A DNA stretch of 64,000 bases, taken from the NCBI GenBank assembly GCA_050185195.1, contig JBFWZQ010000001.1:124001-188000 (forward strand), in the 5' to 3' direction. The notes below the pieces were generated by a model that worked only from the letters and a program-made list of their open reading frames with translations, did no database searches and was not told the origin of the DNA. Shown here piece by piece: positions 7,906 to 16,567 of this stretch. Positions within the stretch are counted from its first letter, which is position 1. Each line of letters opens with the position of its first letter. The position numbers were made by a program, and so were the translations under genes. The DNA is from CADEFQ01 sp050185195 (GTDB lineage: Bacteria > Pseudomonadota > Gammaproteobacteria > Steroidobacterales > Steroidobacteraceae).

Positions 7906-8697
7906 ATGGGCCTGCCCGTGACCGACCTCGTCGGCGAACTCGCGTCGTCGACGAATGCGCATCAATGCCTCGATATCCTGGCCGATACACCCCGGCGCCT
8001 GGGATTCCAGATCGTGGGTTTCCGGGAGGACATCGAGCGGCCGATCGCACCACGGCTGCCGGACCACGACGCCTGGGAGCGCCGCTTCGGCTGGCCGGCG
8101 GGCTTCGTCGCCGGCTGGATCGCCGAAGGGCATGGCGTGCACTTCCCGATCAACCAGGTCATGCGCAGGCCGGGCGCGGCCTGCCAATGGACATTGCCGG
8201 ATCGACCGCAGGATCGCGTTGCCAGCGATTTCAACAATCGTCAACGCAGTGCGGTGCAATACATGCGCAGCTTCGGTATCCGCAAGGCGCTGACCGTTCC
8301 GGTCGGGTTGCCCTTCGGACGCACGGGCTGCGTTACCTGGTTCGCGTCCGATGGTGAGAACCCGGCCGTCGATGGCCAGTTGATCCAGCTCCTGCAGACG
8401 GCGGTGCAGCGCTTCTTCGACGGCATCGATCGCAGCCGTCTCTGGATTGCCGCCTCGCCGCTCTCGCCGCGTGAAACCGAATGCCTGCACTGGGCGGCGC
8501 GTGGCATGAGCGACAAGGAAATAGCGCGCCGGATCGGGCGTTCCGCCGACACGGTCAGTTTTCACGTCAAGGCTGCGATTCGCAAACTCGACGCCGTCAA
8601 CCGCACCCACGCCGTGGCGCTTGCGGTGCGGGCGGCCCTGATAGAACCCACCGATCCACGTCCACCGTTCGCACCGCTGGAAATCATCGACGGATGA
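7906..8697 (+). CDS. LuxR-type regulator with a divergent ligand-binding domain
   Basis: A 263-residue protein. The first 170 residues match the autoinducer-binding fold in length and layout, and the last 65 form a LuxR DNA-binding domain (LSPRETECLHWAARGMSDKEIARRIG, then SADTVSFHVKAAIRKL). Start: ATG 7906 has AGGAG five bases upstream; TTG 7867 would run through the inverted repeat. The hallmark aspartate-proline pair that contacts the amide of acyl-homoserine lactones is not seen (the region reads GHGVHFPINQVM), and no luxI synthase lies nearby. It is therefore more likely a solo regulator sensing another small molecule, plausibly the substrate of the adjacent uptake genes. Its stop overlaps the transporter start (ATGA), giving a two-gene operon. 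Confidence 0.85.
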   Translation: MGLPVTDLVGELASSTNAHQCLDILADTPRRLGFQIVGFREDIERPIAPRLPDHDAWERRFGWPAGFVAGWIAEGHGVHFPINQVMRRPGAACQWTLPDRPQDRVASDFNNRQRSAVQYMRSFGIRKALTVPVGLPFGRTGCVTWFASDGENPAVDGQLIQLLQTAVQRFFDGIDRSRLWIAASPLSPRETECLHWAARGMSDKEIARRIGRSADTVSFHVKAAIRKLDAVNRTHAVALAVRAALIEPTDPRPPFAPLEIIDG

Positions 8698-10061
8698 CCG
8701 GACCGGCCTCGGTCGGGACCCGCCTGGCATACGGCATTGGGCAGGCGGCTGAAGGCATCAAGGTCGCTTCCCTCAGTGGCCTGCTGTTCTTCTACTACCA
8801 TCAGGTGCTCGGGCTGTCGCCTGGCGCCACGGGGCTGGCCCTCTTTTGCGGGCTGTTGGCCGACACGGCGGGCGGCGTCCTGGCGGGCAGCATTTCGGAT
8901 CGACTGCGGCACCGGCGTGGCAAGCGCCATCCGCTCATGCTCGTCGCGGTCCTGCCCACCGGGGCCGCGCTGATTGCGCTTTTCTGGCCGCCCGCCTTCA
9001 TCCGGGGCGCGGCGCTCTTTCCCTGGCTCGCTTCCTGGCTGATCACCTGCCGTGTCGCCATGACGTTCTTCACGGTGCCACATTTCGCCCTGGGCGCCGA
9101 CATGGCGGACTCCTCATTCGCGAAAACGGCGAATGTCGCGTTTCGCCTCTTCTTTCACGTGCTGGGCGGGGTACTCGTGTTCTCCACCGCGCGCGAACTG
9201 ATGGTGCCGACGCCCGAGTTTCCCCTGGCGCAGGTCAATCCCGATCACTACCCGGTCCTCGCAATCTACTGCACCGCCGTTGCACTCGGCGCCATGCTCA
9301 TCGCCACGTTCGGCACCTGGCGCCTCGCCGTCCTGCCCGCCGCAAGGCCGCCTGCACAGCCCCTGACGGGCACGCTCACGCGCGTGAGGGAAGATTTCGC
9401 GAGCACGCTGCGCTCCGGGCCCTTCCTGCGCCTCATGGTGTGCGTCGGTGCATTCGCGATCGCCGCGGGCATCGCCCGCGCGACCGAAGTCTACCTGGCC
9501 ACTTATTTCTGGCTGTTGCCGACATCCCGCGCCCTGCTCGTTCCGGTGGCGTCGCTGCTGGGATCGCTCGCCGGCGTTGTCTTCTGGACACTGCTGAGCC
9601 GCTTCATCGACAAGCGCCGCTGCTACATGGGCGCCATGGCGGCCTACGCGATGCTCGCCATCGCGATGCCGGGCACGCTCGCGCTCGGATGGCTGCCGCC
9701 GGTCGCGTCGGACAATTTTGCCGCCATCGTGTTCGGGGGCGCGGCCCTGGGGGGTGCGCTCTCCGCCGCGGCCCCGCTGTACGTCGGCGCCCTGATCGCG
9801 GATGTCATCGATGCAGACCAGGCAGTGACTGGCCAGCGTCGTGCGGCAAGTTATTTTGGCACCGCCGCCATCGTCGCCAAGCCGGCCGCCGCCGTCTCGG
9901 CATTGCTCTCCGGCGCACTGCTTGCGAGCGTGGGCCCGGCTACCGGCACACAAGCCTCGCCCGAATCCTTGCTGTCGCTCGGCCTGTTCACTGGCGGTGT
10001 CGTCGCGCTGTTTTCCGCAGCCGCGGCCATGATGATGCGCCAATACAAGCTGGCAGGATGA
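8694..10061 (+). CDS. MFS transporter of the GPH (glycoside-pentoside-hexuronide:cation symporter) type
   Basis: A 455-residue inner-membrane protein with about 12 hydrophobic segments. The N-terminus (LAYGIGQAAEGIKVASLSGLLFFYYHQVLGL) and the loop DRLRHRRGKRHPLMLV after helix 2 are typical of GPH symporters, which couple uptake to protons or sodium; a later segment (ADVIDADQAVTGQRRAASYFG) matches the C-terminal half of the family. Start: ATG 8694 overlaps the regulator's stop in an ATGA, which gives translational coupling. With two outer-membrane receptors and a periplasmic oxidoreductase divergent from it, it is the obvious inner-membrane step for the same substrate. Members of this family also carry non-sugar substrates, so the cargo cannot be named. 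Confidence 0.85.
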   Translation: MTGPASVGTRLAYGIGQAAEGIKVASLSGLLFFYYHQVLGLSPGATGLALFCGLLADTAGGVLAGSISDRLRHRRGKRHPLMLVAVLPTGAALIALFWPPAFIRGAALFPWLASWLITCRVAMTFFTVPHFALGADMADSSFAKTANVAFRLFFHVLGGVLVFSTARELMVPTPEFPLAQVNPDHYPVLAIYCTAVALGAMLIATFGTWRLAVLPAARPPAQPLTGTLTRVREDFASTLRSGPFLRLMVCVGAFAIAAGIARATEVYLATYFWLLPTSRALLVPVASLLGSLAGVVFWTLLSRFIDKRRCYMGAMAAYAMLAIAMPGTLALGWLPPVASDNFAAIVFGGAALGGALSAAAPLYVGALIADVIDADQAVTGQRRAASYFGTAAIVAKPAAAVSALLSGALLASVGPATGTQASPESLLSLGLFTGGVVALFSAAAAMMMRQYKLAG

Positions 10062-10160
10062 GCTCCCGCGACAGCCGTGCAGGCGCTGCTCGTATTTGCA
10101 CGAATGTTCACCGCGGGCGCCGCCCCGCATCATCCCCTGCGTCCCACACAGGAGCAGCGG

Positions 10161-11504
10161 GTGTCGAACGAAGCACGCATCGAGCGCATATACGACCAGG
10201 TGGTCCGCAGGAATCCCGGCGAAGCGGAGTTCCACCAGGCCGTCAAGGAAGTGATCGAGACACTCGGCCCGGTGCTCGCGAAGCACCCCGAGTACGCCGA
10301 GCACAAGATCATCGAACGCATCTGCGAGCCCGAGCGCCAGATCATCTTCCGCGTGCCGTGGCTCGACGACCAGGGCGAGGTGCAGATCAACCGCGGCTTT
10401 CGCGTGCAGTTCAACAGCGTGCTCGGCCCCTACAAGGGCGGCCTGCGTTTCCACCCGTCGGTCTACCTCGGCATCGTCAAGTTCCTCGGCTTCGAGCAGA
10501 TCTTCAAGAATGCCCTGACCGGCATGCCGATCGGCGGGGCCAAGGGCGGCTCGGACTTCGACCCCAAGGGCCGCAGCGACGCCGAAGTGATGCGCTTCTG
10601 CCAGAGCTTCATGACCGAGTTGCACCGCCATCTCGGTGAGTTCACCGACGTGCCGGCGGGCGACATCGGCGTCGGCGCCCGCGAAGTCGGCTATCTCTTC
10701 GGCCAGTACAAGCGCATGACGAACCGCTACGAGTCCGGCGTGCTGACCGGCAAGAGCCCGCATTGGGGAGGCTCGCTCGTGCGTCGCGAGGCGACGGGCT
10801 ACGGCACCGTCTATTTCGTCGAGGAGATGCTCAAGGCCCGTGGCGAGTCGATCGAGGGCAAGACCTGCGTCGTCTCCGGTTCCGGCAACGTCGCCATCTA
10901 TGCGATCGAGAAGCTGCAGCAGCTCGGCGGGCGCGTCGTGGCGTGCTCGGATTCGAACGGCGTCATCCACCACGGGCGCGGCATCGATCTCGCGCTCGTC
11001 AAGCGCCTCAAGGAGGTCGAGCGCCGCCGCATCGCGGACTACGCGCAGGAGCATCGCGATGCGAAATACATCGCGGGTGGCAGCCTGTGGGACATCCCGT
11101 GCGACATCGCCCTGCCCTGCGCGACGCAGAACGAACTCGACGAAGCCGCCGCCCGCACGCTGGTGGGCAACGGCTGCCGGGCGATCGGCGAGGGCGCCAA
11201 CATGCCGACGACGCCCGGTGGCGTGCGTGTTTTCCAGGAAGCGGGCATCGCCTACGGCCCCGGCAAGGCGGCCAATGCGGGCGGGGTGGCGACGTCGGCG
11301 CTCGAGATGCAGCAGAACGCGAGCCGCGACACGTGGAGCTTCGGGCACACCGAGGAGCGCTTGCACGACATCATGCGCGGCATCCATCGCCACTGCCACG
11401 AGTCCGCCGCCGAATTCGGCAGCCCGGGCAACTATGTGCTCGGCGCGAACATCGTCGGTTTTCGGCGGGTGGCCGAGGCGATGCTCGCGCTCGGGGTGAT
11501 CTGA
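10161..11504 (+). CDS. gdhA: NADP-type glutamate dehydrogenase
   Basis: A 447-residue protein, the length of the hexameric E. coli-type enzyme. It converts 2-oxoglutarate and ammonium to glutamate with NADPH. The substrate site is clear (YKGGLRFHPSV, with catalytic lysine in PIGGAKGGSDFDPKG), as is the dinucleotide fold (VVSGSGNVAIYAIEKLQQLGG). Start: GTG 10161 has an AGGAG site seven bases upstream and fits the family length; the frame is open further upstream. The 99 bases before it show no clear promoter. It stands apart from gltBD at the right end of the window, so the cell has both routes of ammonium assimilation. Confidence 0.95.
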   Translation: MSNEARIERIYDQVVRRNPGEAEFHQAVKEVIETLGPVLAKHPEYAEHKIIERICEPERQIIFRVPWLDDQGEVQINRGFRVQFNSVLGPYKGGLRFHPSVYLGIVKFLGFEQIFKNALTGMPIGGAKGGSDFDPKGRSDAEVMRFCQSFMTELHRHLGEFTDVPAGDIGVGAREVGYLFGQYKRMTNRYESGVLTGKSPHWGGSLVRREATGYGTVYFVEEMLKARGESIEGKTCVVSGSGNVAIYAIEKLQQLGGRVVACSDSNGVIHHGRGIDLALVKRLKEVERRRIADYAQEHRDAKYIAGGSLWDIPCDIALPCATQNELDEAAARTLVGNGCRAIGEGANMPTTPGGVRVFQEAGIAYGPGKAANAGGVATSALEMQQNASRDTWSFGHTEERLHDIMRGIHRHCHESAAEFGSPGNYVLGANIVGFRRVAEAMLALGVI

Positions 11505-11549
11505 GCCGCAGGAGTCGACGGCGCCGCGGCGTGCGGTCAAGATAGCCGC

Positions 11550-12800
11550 ATGATCAAAGCACGCCGGGCTTTCCTCGGGATGTCCGCGGCCGCCGCGGGC
11601 GTCGTGGCACTCAATCCCTTGTCGGCAAGCCGCCCGGCGCACGCCGCCGCGGCGGCACCGGCCTTCGCGCTGCCGCCGCCGATCGGCGCGGCCGAGCGCC
11701 TGCAGCGGATATCAAAGGCGCAGAAGCTGATGCAGGCGGCAGGGCTCAAGGCAATCCTCGTCGAGGCGGGCAGCTCGCTCGTGTATTTCACCGGCGTGCA
11801 ATGGTGGCGCAGCGAACGCCTCACCGCGGCCGTGATCCCCGCGGACGGCGAGCCACTCATCGTGACGCCCGCGTTCGAGGAGCCCTCGGTGCGCGAGACG
11901 CTCGCCATACCGGCCGAAGTGCGGACCTGGAACGAGCACGAAAGCCCGCACGCCCTGGTCGCCGACTGGCTGCGCGCCCGTCGACTCGGCGGTGGCCCGG
12001 TTGGCGTCGAGGACACGGTCCGTTTCTTCGCGTTCGACGGCCTGGGAAAGCTCGGCATCACCATCCGTGACGACGCAGGCGTCGTGCGCGCCTGCCGCGT
12101 CGTGAAGTCCCCGGCCGAGATCGCGCTGATGCAGGCCGCGAGCGACATCACGATCGCCGCCTACCGCGAGACGGCCCCGCAGATCGCGCGCGGCATGACG
12201 CCGCAGGACATCGGCGCGATCATGTCGGCCGCCATGGCGAAGCGCGGCGGCGCGACGCAGTTCACGCTGATCCTGCTCGGCGAGGCCAGCGCCTATCCGC
12301 ACGGTTCCGGGCAGCCGCAGGCGGTGCGCGACGGCGAGGTGGTGCTGATGGACTGCGGCTGCACCGTCCAGGGTTATCAGTCGGACATTTCCCGCACCAT
12401 GGTGTTCGGCGAGGCGACCCGGGCGCAGCGCGCCGTCTGGGAACTCGTGCGCCGCGGCCAGCAGATCGCCTTTGAAACAGCAAAGGTCGGCACACCCGCG
12501 GGCGAAGTCGACGACGCCGTGCGCGCCGCGTATGTGAAAGCGGGCTACGGCCCCGGCTACAAGCTGCCGGGCACCTCGCACCGTACCGGCCACGGCATCG
12601 GCCTCGACGGTCACGAACCGGTGAACCTCGTGCACGGCGAGGCGACGCCGCTCGCACCGGGCATGTGCTTCTCGGACGAACCCGGCATCTACATCCCGGG
12701 CGGCTTCGGCGTGCGCCTCGAGGACTGCATCCACATGACGGCCGCGGGCCCGCAGTGGTTCTCCGTGCCGCCGCCCTCGATCGACCAGCCGTTCGCATGA
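11550..12800 (+). CDS. Tat-exported M24 family metallopeptidase (Xaa-Pro dipeptidase-like)
   Basis: A 416-residue protein. It opens with a twin-arginine-like signal (ARRAFLGMSAAAAGVVAL...AHAAAA), so it acts in the periplasm. The N-terminal creatinase-like domain spans about residues 50-180, and the pita-bread catalytic domain follows. All five metal ligands are visible: two aspartates in VLMDCGCTVQGYQSDISRT, the histidine in RTGHGIGLDGHE, a glutamate in SDEPGIY and another in VRLEDCI. It probably cleaves Xaa-Pro peptides, but creatinase-type C-N hydrolysis cannot be excluded. The next gene (rhomboid) starts inside its stop codon (ATGA). Confidence 0.88.
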   Translation: MIKARRAFLGMSAAAAGVVALNPLSASRPAHAAAAAPAFALPPPIGAAERLQRISKAQKLMQAAGLKAILVEAGSSLVYFTGVQWWRSERLTAAVIPADGEPLIVTPAFEEPSVRETLAIPAEVRTWNEHESPHALVADWLRARRLGGGPVGVEDTVRFFAFDGLGKLGITIRDDAGVVRACRVVKSPAEIALMQAASDITIAAYRETAPQIARGMTPQDIGAIMSAAMAKRGGATQFTLILLGEASAYPHGSGQPQAVRDGEVVLMDCGCTVQGYQSDISRTMVFGEATRAQRAVWELVRRGQQIAFETAKVGTPAGEVDDAVRAAYVKAGYGPGYKLPGTSHRTGHGIGLDGHEPVNLVHGEATPLAPGMCFSDEPGIYIPGGFGVRLEDCIHMTAAGPQWFSVPPPSIDQPFA

Positions 12801-13402
12801 GCGGCGTCGGCCCGGGCGCGGGGAGCCTGCTCCTGCTGATCGTGGCCCTGAGCCTCATCGGGCTCTTCGGTTCGCAGGCCTTCATCGCGCGCTGCCTCTT
12901 CCGACCCTACTGGTTCCTGCGGAGGCGCGAGTACTCGACCGCACTGCTCGCGGGTTTCGTGCACGCGGACCTGCCGCACCTGCTGTTCAATTCGATCACG
13001 TTCTGGTTCTTCGGCATTCCGCTCGAGCGGCTGATCGGCACGCGGCTGTTCCTCGTGCTGTATTTCGCGGGCCTGGCATTCAGCCAGCTCGGCACCTGGC
13101 AGAAGCATCGCAACAATCCCGACTACGCCACCCTCGGCGCATCGGGCGCGATCAGCGCGGTACTCTTCGCCTCGATCGTCTACAACCCGTCGCAAAGCAT
13201 CTTCATCCTGCCGATTCCCTTCCCGATCCCGGCGCCGCTCTTTGCGGTGGGCTACCTCGCCTACACCTGGTGGTCGGCGAAGCAGGCGCGGGGCCGGATC
13301 AACCACGATGCGCACTTTGCCGGCGCGCTGACCGGCCTCGCGTTCGTCGCGCTCGTGCACCCGCAGGTCTACGGCCGGCTGTTCTCCACGATCGCGACCT
13401 GA
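12797..13402 (+). CDS. Rhomboid-family intramembrane serine protease
   Basis: A 201-residue protein with about six membrane helices. The catalytic serine is Ser116 in GASGAIS, the histidine is His173 in AHFAGALTG, and the oxyanion-hole asparagine lies in HLLFNSITFW. It cleaves membrane proteins within or near their transmembrane segments. Start: ATG 12797 overlaps the M24 peptidase stop (ATGA), so two proteases are co-translated. The 3' end overlaps the convergent transporter gene by 34 bases. Confidence 0.9.
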   Translation: MSGVGPGAGSLLLLIVALSLIGLFGSQAFIARCLFRPYWFLRRREYSTALLAGFVHADLPHLLFNSITFWFFGIPLERLIGTRLFLVLYFAGLAFSQLGTWQKHRNNPDYATLGASGAISAVLFASIVYNPSQSIFILPIPFPIPAPLFAVGYLAYTWWSAKQARGRINHDAHFAGALTGLAFVALVHPQVYGRLFSTIAT

Positions 13403-14664
13403 TCCGCGTCGATGCGCGAGCTCGCGCGCGTCTCGCGCATCGCGGCGTAGACGACGAGCGAGCAGCCGATGCACGCGGTGACGTACCAGTAGAACCACGA
13501 CTCGCGGCCGGCGGCCTTGAACCAGAGCGCGACGAACTCGGCCGTGCCGCCGAAGAGCGACACCGCGAGCGCGTAGGGCAGGCCCACGCCGAGGGCGCGG
13601 ATGCCGACGGGGAAGAGCTCGGCCTTCACCACCGCGTTGATCGAGGTGTAGCCCGACACGATCACGAGCGCCGCCATGATCAGCCAGAAGGCCTGCGTCA
13701 CCGACGTTGCGGTGCTGAGCGCCGAGAGCAACGGCACCGTGCAGGTCGTGCCGAGGACGCCGAAGCCGAGCAGCAGCGGGCGTCGGCCCACGCGATCGGA
13801 GAGCGCACCGAACAGCGGCTGCAGGCACATGAACACGGCGAGCGTCGCCGCGGACACGAGCGAGGCGTCCGTGCGCGAGAGCCCCACTGTATTGACGAGG
13901 AATTTCTGCATGTAGGTGGTGTAGGTGTAGAACGCGAGCGTCCCGCCCATCGTGAGCCCGACGACGATCAGCACTTCGCGCGGGTGCGCCGCCAGGGTGC
14001 GCAATGCGCCGGCCTGCGATGTCGGCGCCGCGCTCTTCGCGAACGATTCCGTCTCGTCGATGCCCCGCCGCAGCCAGAAGGCGACGACCGCGAACGCGGC
14101 GCCGATCACGAAGGGGATGCGCCAGCCCCAGGCCTCGAGCTGCGTTTCGCTCAGCAGGACGAACTGCAGCAGGAGCAGCACCGCAAGGGCGAGCAACTGC
14201 CCCATGATCAGGGTCACGTACTGGAAGCTTGCGTAGAAACCGCGGTGCTCGCGGCCCGCGATTTCGGACAGGTAGGTGGCACTCGTGCCGTACTCGCCGC
14301 CGACGCTGAGGCCCTGCAGCAGCCGCGCGAGTACGAGGAGGATGGGCGCCGCCACCCCGATGGTGTCGTAGCCCGGCGTGACGGCGATCATGAGCGAGCC
14401 GGCGCACATCAGGGTCACCGACGCCGTGAGCGCCACCCGCCGCCCACGCCGGTCCGCCAGGCGCCCGAAGAACCAGCCGCCGATCGGGCGCACGAGGAAG
14501 CCCACCGCGAACACGGCGGCGGCGTTGAGCAGTTGCGCGGTCCGGTCGCCCGCCGGAAAGAACGCATGCGCGAAGTAGAGCGAGAAGGCCGCGTAGACAT
14601 ACCAGTCGTACCACTCGACCAGGTTCCCGACCGAGCCACCGAAGATCGAACGCAGGCGCCGCAT
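13369..14664 (-). CDS. MFS transporter, metabolite:H+ symporter type (alpha-ketoglutarate permease-like)
   Basis: A 431-residue inner-membrane protein with 12 predicted helices. The start (GGSVGNLVEWYDWYVYAAFSLYFA) and the loop GRLADRRGRRVALTASV are signatures of the MHS family, which includes KgtP (2-oxoglutarate), ShiA, ProP and citrate carriers. A second loop repeat (LSDRVGRRPLLLG) marks the other half. It resembles KgtP most, but dicarboxylate, betaine or shikimate transport cannot be separated by eye. It is a single gene on the minus strand, convergent with the rhomboid gene and divergent from the lipoprotein gene. Confidence 0.85.
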   Translation of the reverse strand: MRRLRSIFGGSVGNLVEWYDWYVYAAFSLYFAHAFFPAGDRTAQLLNAAAVFAVGFLVRPIGGWFFGRLADRRGRRVALTASVTLMCAGSLMIAVTPGYDTIGVAAPILLVLARLLQGLSVGGEYGTSATYLSEIAGREHRGFYASFQYVTLIMGQLLALAVLLLLQFVLLSETQLEAWGWRIPFVIGAAFAVVAFWLRRGIDETESFAKSAAPTSQAGALRTLAAHPREVLIVVGLTMGGTLAFYTYTTYMQKFLVNTVGLSRTDASLVSAATLAVFMCLQPLFGALSDRVGRRPLLLGFGVLGTTCTVPLLSALSTATSVTQAFWLIMAALVIVSGYTSINAVVKAELFPVGIRALGVGLPYALAVSLFGGTAEFVALWFKAAGRESWFYWYVTACIGCSLVVYAAMRETRASSRIDADQVAIVENSRP

Positions 14665-14740
14665 CGGGCCATGCTAGCCGCCGGCGCTCCATGTTGCATT
14701 CGGCAGCTTTCCGCGCGCGCGCCCCGTATCCTTGGCGGGA

Positions 14741-15871
14741 ATGACCCGCCGCGCCCCTCACCACGCAGCCCATCTCCCGCTGGCCGGCCTCCTCGCGGCC
14801 CTCGTGGGCTGCGCGACGACGGCTCCGCAGGCGCCACCGGCGGTGGCTGCGCAGCCTCGAGCGTTGACGACCGCCGAAGCCGTGGCCGAAGGCAACGGCC
14901 ACCGCTCGCCGCAGCGCCACGGGCCCGGTGAACGCACGACCGACGAGATCCAGGCGAGCAATGCGGCAGCAGCCGCCCCGCTCGACGCACGCGAGCGGCT
15001 CGACCATGCCCACGACCGCGTTTACACCAGGATGCAGGAGCTCGTCGAGGCGACCGACCGCCGTTTTGCGCGGAAGAATGCCGCACTGCTGGCCGTGCCG
15101 GCCGCACCCTTCCGGGTGGGCCTCGGCGGCGAGGCGATCGACCGCAGCGACGGCACCGACTTCGATCTCGACCTCGACTTCGACGTGACACTGCGGCTGC
15201 CGAACACGGAAAAGCGCCTGCGTGTGTTCATCACGAGCAACGACGTCGACGAGGCACCGCGTGCTGCCAACGAAGACACGGCCGTGCGCGCGGGCCTGCG
15301 CTACGAGTTTCGCCGGCATCTCAACTTCGATGTCGGGCTGAAGCTCGACGTGCCGCCCGTCGCGTTCGTGTCGCTGAAATGGGCTCGCGAGATCGAACTC
15401 GGCCGCTGGGACATCTACCCGTTCGCGAAACTGTTCGCCGAGACCGAAGAGAGCGTCGGGTATGCCACGGCGATCACCTTCGATCGCTGGTCCGGCCAGC
15501 GCCTGCTGCGCACCTCGAGCTACGTCAAGTGGCGCGACGATCGCGATCGCACCGAGTGGTCGCAGACGCTGATCTACGCCAAGGCGCGTGAGATCATCGT
15601 GCCCGACCGCTACGGCTCCTACCTGCGGGCGAGCGACATCGGGCGCGGCTGGGGCGTGAAACTCCTGGCCAACGGTGAGGACATGCACGGCGCCACTTAT
15701 TACGAGGCCTCGATCTTCCGCAAGCACCCGACGGCGAGCGGCTGGCTCTACTGGTTCGTCGAGCCGCTCGTGCGCTGGGACCGCCAGTACGGCTGGCAGG
15801 CCGACCCGGGCATCCGCATCGGCATCGACGCGCTCTTCTGGGATCTCGCGCGACCGGGCAGGCCGCGGTGA
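14741..15871 (+). CDS. Outer-membrane lipoprotein of unknown function with a barrel-like C-terminal domain
   Basis: A 376-residue protein that I cannot name. It has a lipoprotein signal (LAGLLAALVGC, lipid cysteine near residue 23). Residues about 30-120 are alanine-rich and charged, probably a linker. From about residue 130 alternating aromatic and charged strands follow (FDLDLDFDVTLRLP; YEFRRHLNFDVGLKLDVPP; WDIYPFAKLFAE; YWFVEPLVRWDR; IRIGIDALFWDL), as expected for a beta-barrel or large beta-sandwich. It ends one base into trmB, suggesting coupled expression. Confidence 0.7.
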   Translation: MTRRAPHHAAHLPLAGLLAALVGCATTAPQAPPAVAAQPRALTTAEAVAEGNGHRSPQRHGPGERTTDEIQASNAAAAAPLDARERLDHAHDRVYTRMQELVEATDRRFARKNAALLAVPAAPFRVGLGGEAIDRSDGTDFDLDLDFDVTLRLPNTEKRLRVFITSNDVDEAPRAANEDTAVRAGLRYEFRRHLNFDVGLKLDVPPVAFVSLKWAREIELGRWDIYPFAKLFAETEESVGYATAITFDRWSGQRLLRTSSYVKWRDDRDRTEWSQTLIYAKAREIIVPDRYGSYLRASDIGRGWGVKLLANGEDMHGATYYEASIFRKHPTASGWLYWFVEPLVRWDRQYGWQADPGIRIGIDALFWDLARPGRPR

Positions 15872-16539
15872 TGCGCACCATCCGCAGCTTCGTCGTCCGC
15901 GGTGGCCGCATGACCGACGCGCAGCAGCGTGCGCTCGATGAGCTGTGGCCCCGCTACGGGCTCGACACGACGGACGAAGCGCTCGACCTCGACGCCTGCT
16001 TCGGCCGCCGCGCCCGGCGGACGCTCGAAATCGGCTTCGGCAATGGCGATCACCTCGCGGCCCTCGCGGCGCGCCATCCGGAATGCGACTACCTCGGCAT
16101 CGAAGTGCACCGACCCGGCGTCGGCCGGCTGCTGCTGACCTGCGACGCACAGGGCAGCCGCAACGTGCGCGCGATCTGCCATGACGCCGTCGAAGTGCTC
16201 GAGCGCGCAATCCCGGCGGCGAGCCTCGACGAAGTGCTGCTGCTATTCCCCGACCCCTGGCACAAGAAGCGCCACCACAAGCGGCGCATCGTGCAGGCAC
16301 CGTTCATCGCACTCGTCGCGAAGGCGCTCGTGCCTGGCGGTGTCTTTCGCCTCGCGACCGACTGGGAGCCCTACGCGGAAGAAATGCTCGCGCAGTTGAA
16401 TGCCGCGCCCGACTTCGAGAACCTCACGCCGGGCGGCGGCTACGCGGCGCGCGACGAATCGCGCGCCGCGACACGCTTCGAACGCCGTGGCCAGCGACTG
16501 GGCCACGGCGTGTGGGACCTCGGCTACCGGCGCCGCTGA
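15871..16539 (+). CDS. trmB: tRNA (guanine-46-N7)-methyltransferase
   Basis: About 222 residues. It methylates G46 in the variable loop of tRNAs using S-adenosylmethionine. The SAM-binding motif is LEIGFGNGDHL, and the family-specific motif FPDPWHKKRHHKRR is intact; the C-terminal segment FRLATDWEPYAEEML also fits. Start: ATG 15871 (or GTG 15868, one codon upstream) overlaps the end of the lipoprotein gene. The length matches the family. Confidence 0.95.
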   Translation: MRTIRSFVVRGGRMTDAQQRALDELWPRYGLDTTDEALDLDACFGRRARRTLEIGFGNGDHLAALAARHPECDYLGIEVHRPGVGRLLLTCDAQGSRNVRAICHDAVEVLERAIPAASLDEVLLLFPDPWHKKRHHKRRIVQAPFIALVAKALVPGGVFRLATDWEPYAEEMLAQLNAAPDFENLTPGGGYAARDESRAATRFERRGQRLGHGVWDLGYRRR

Positions 16540-16567
16540 AGCGGCGGCCCGCGCAGCGGCTGCAGTC

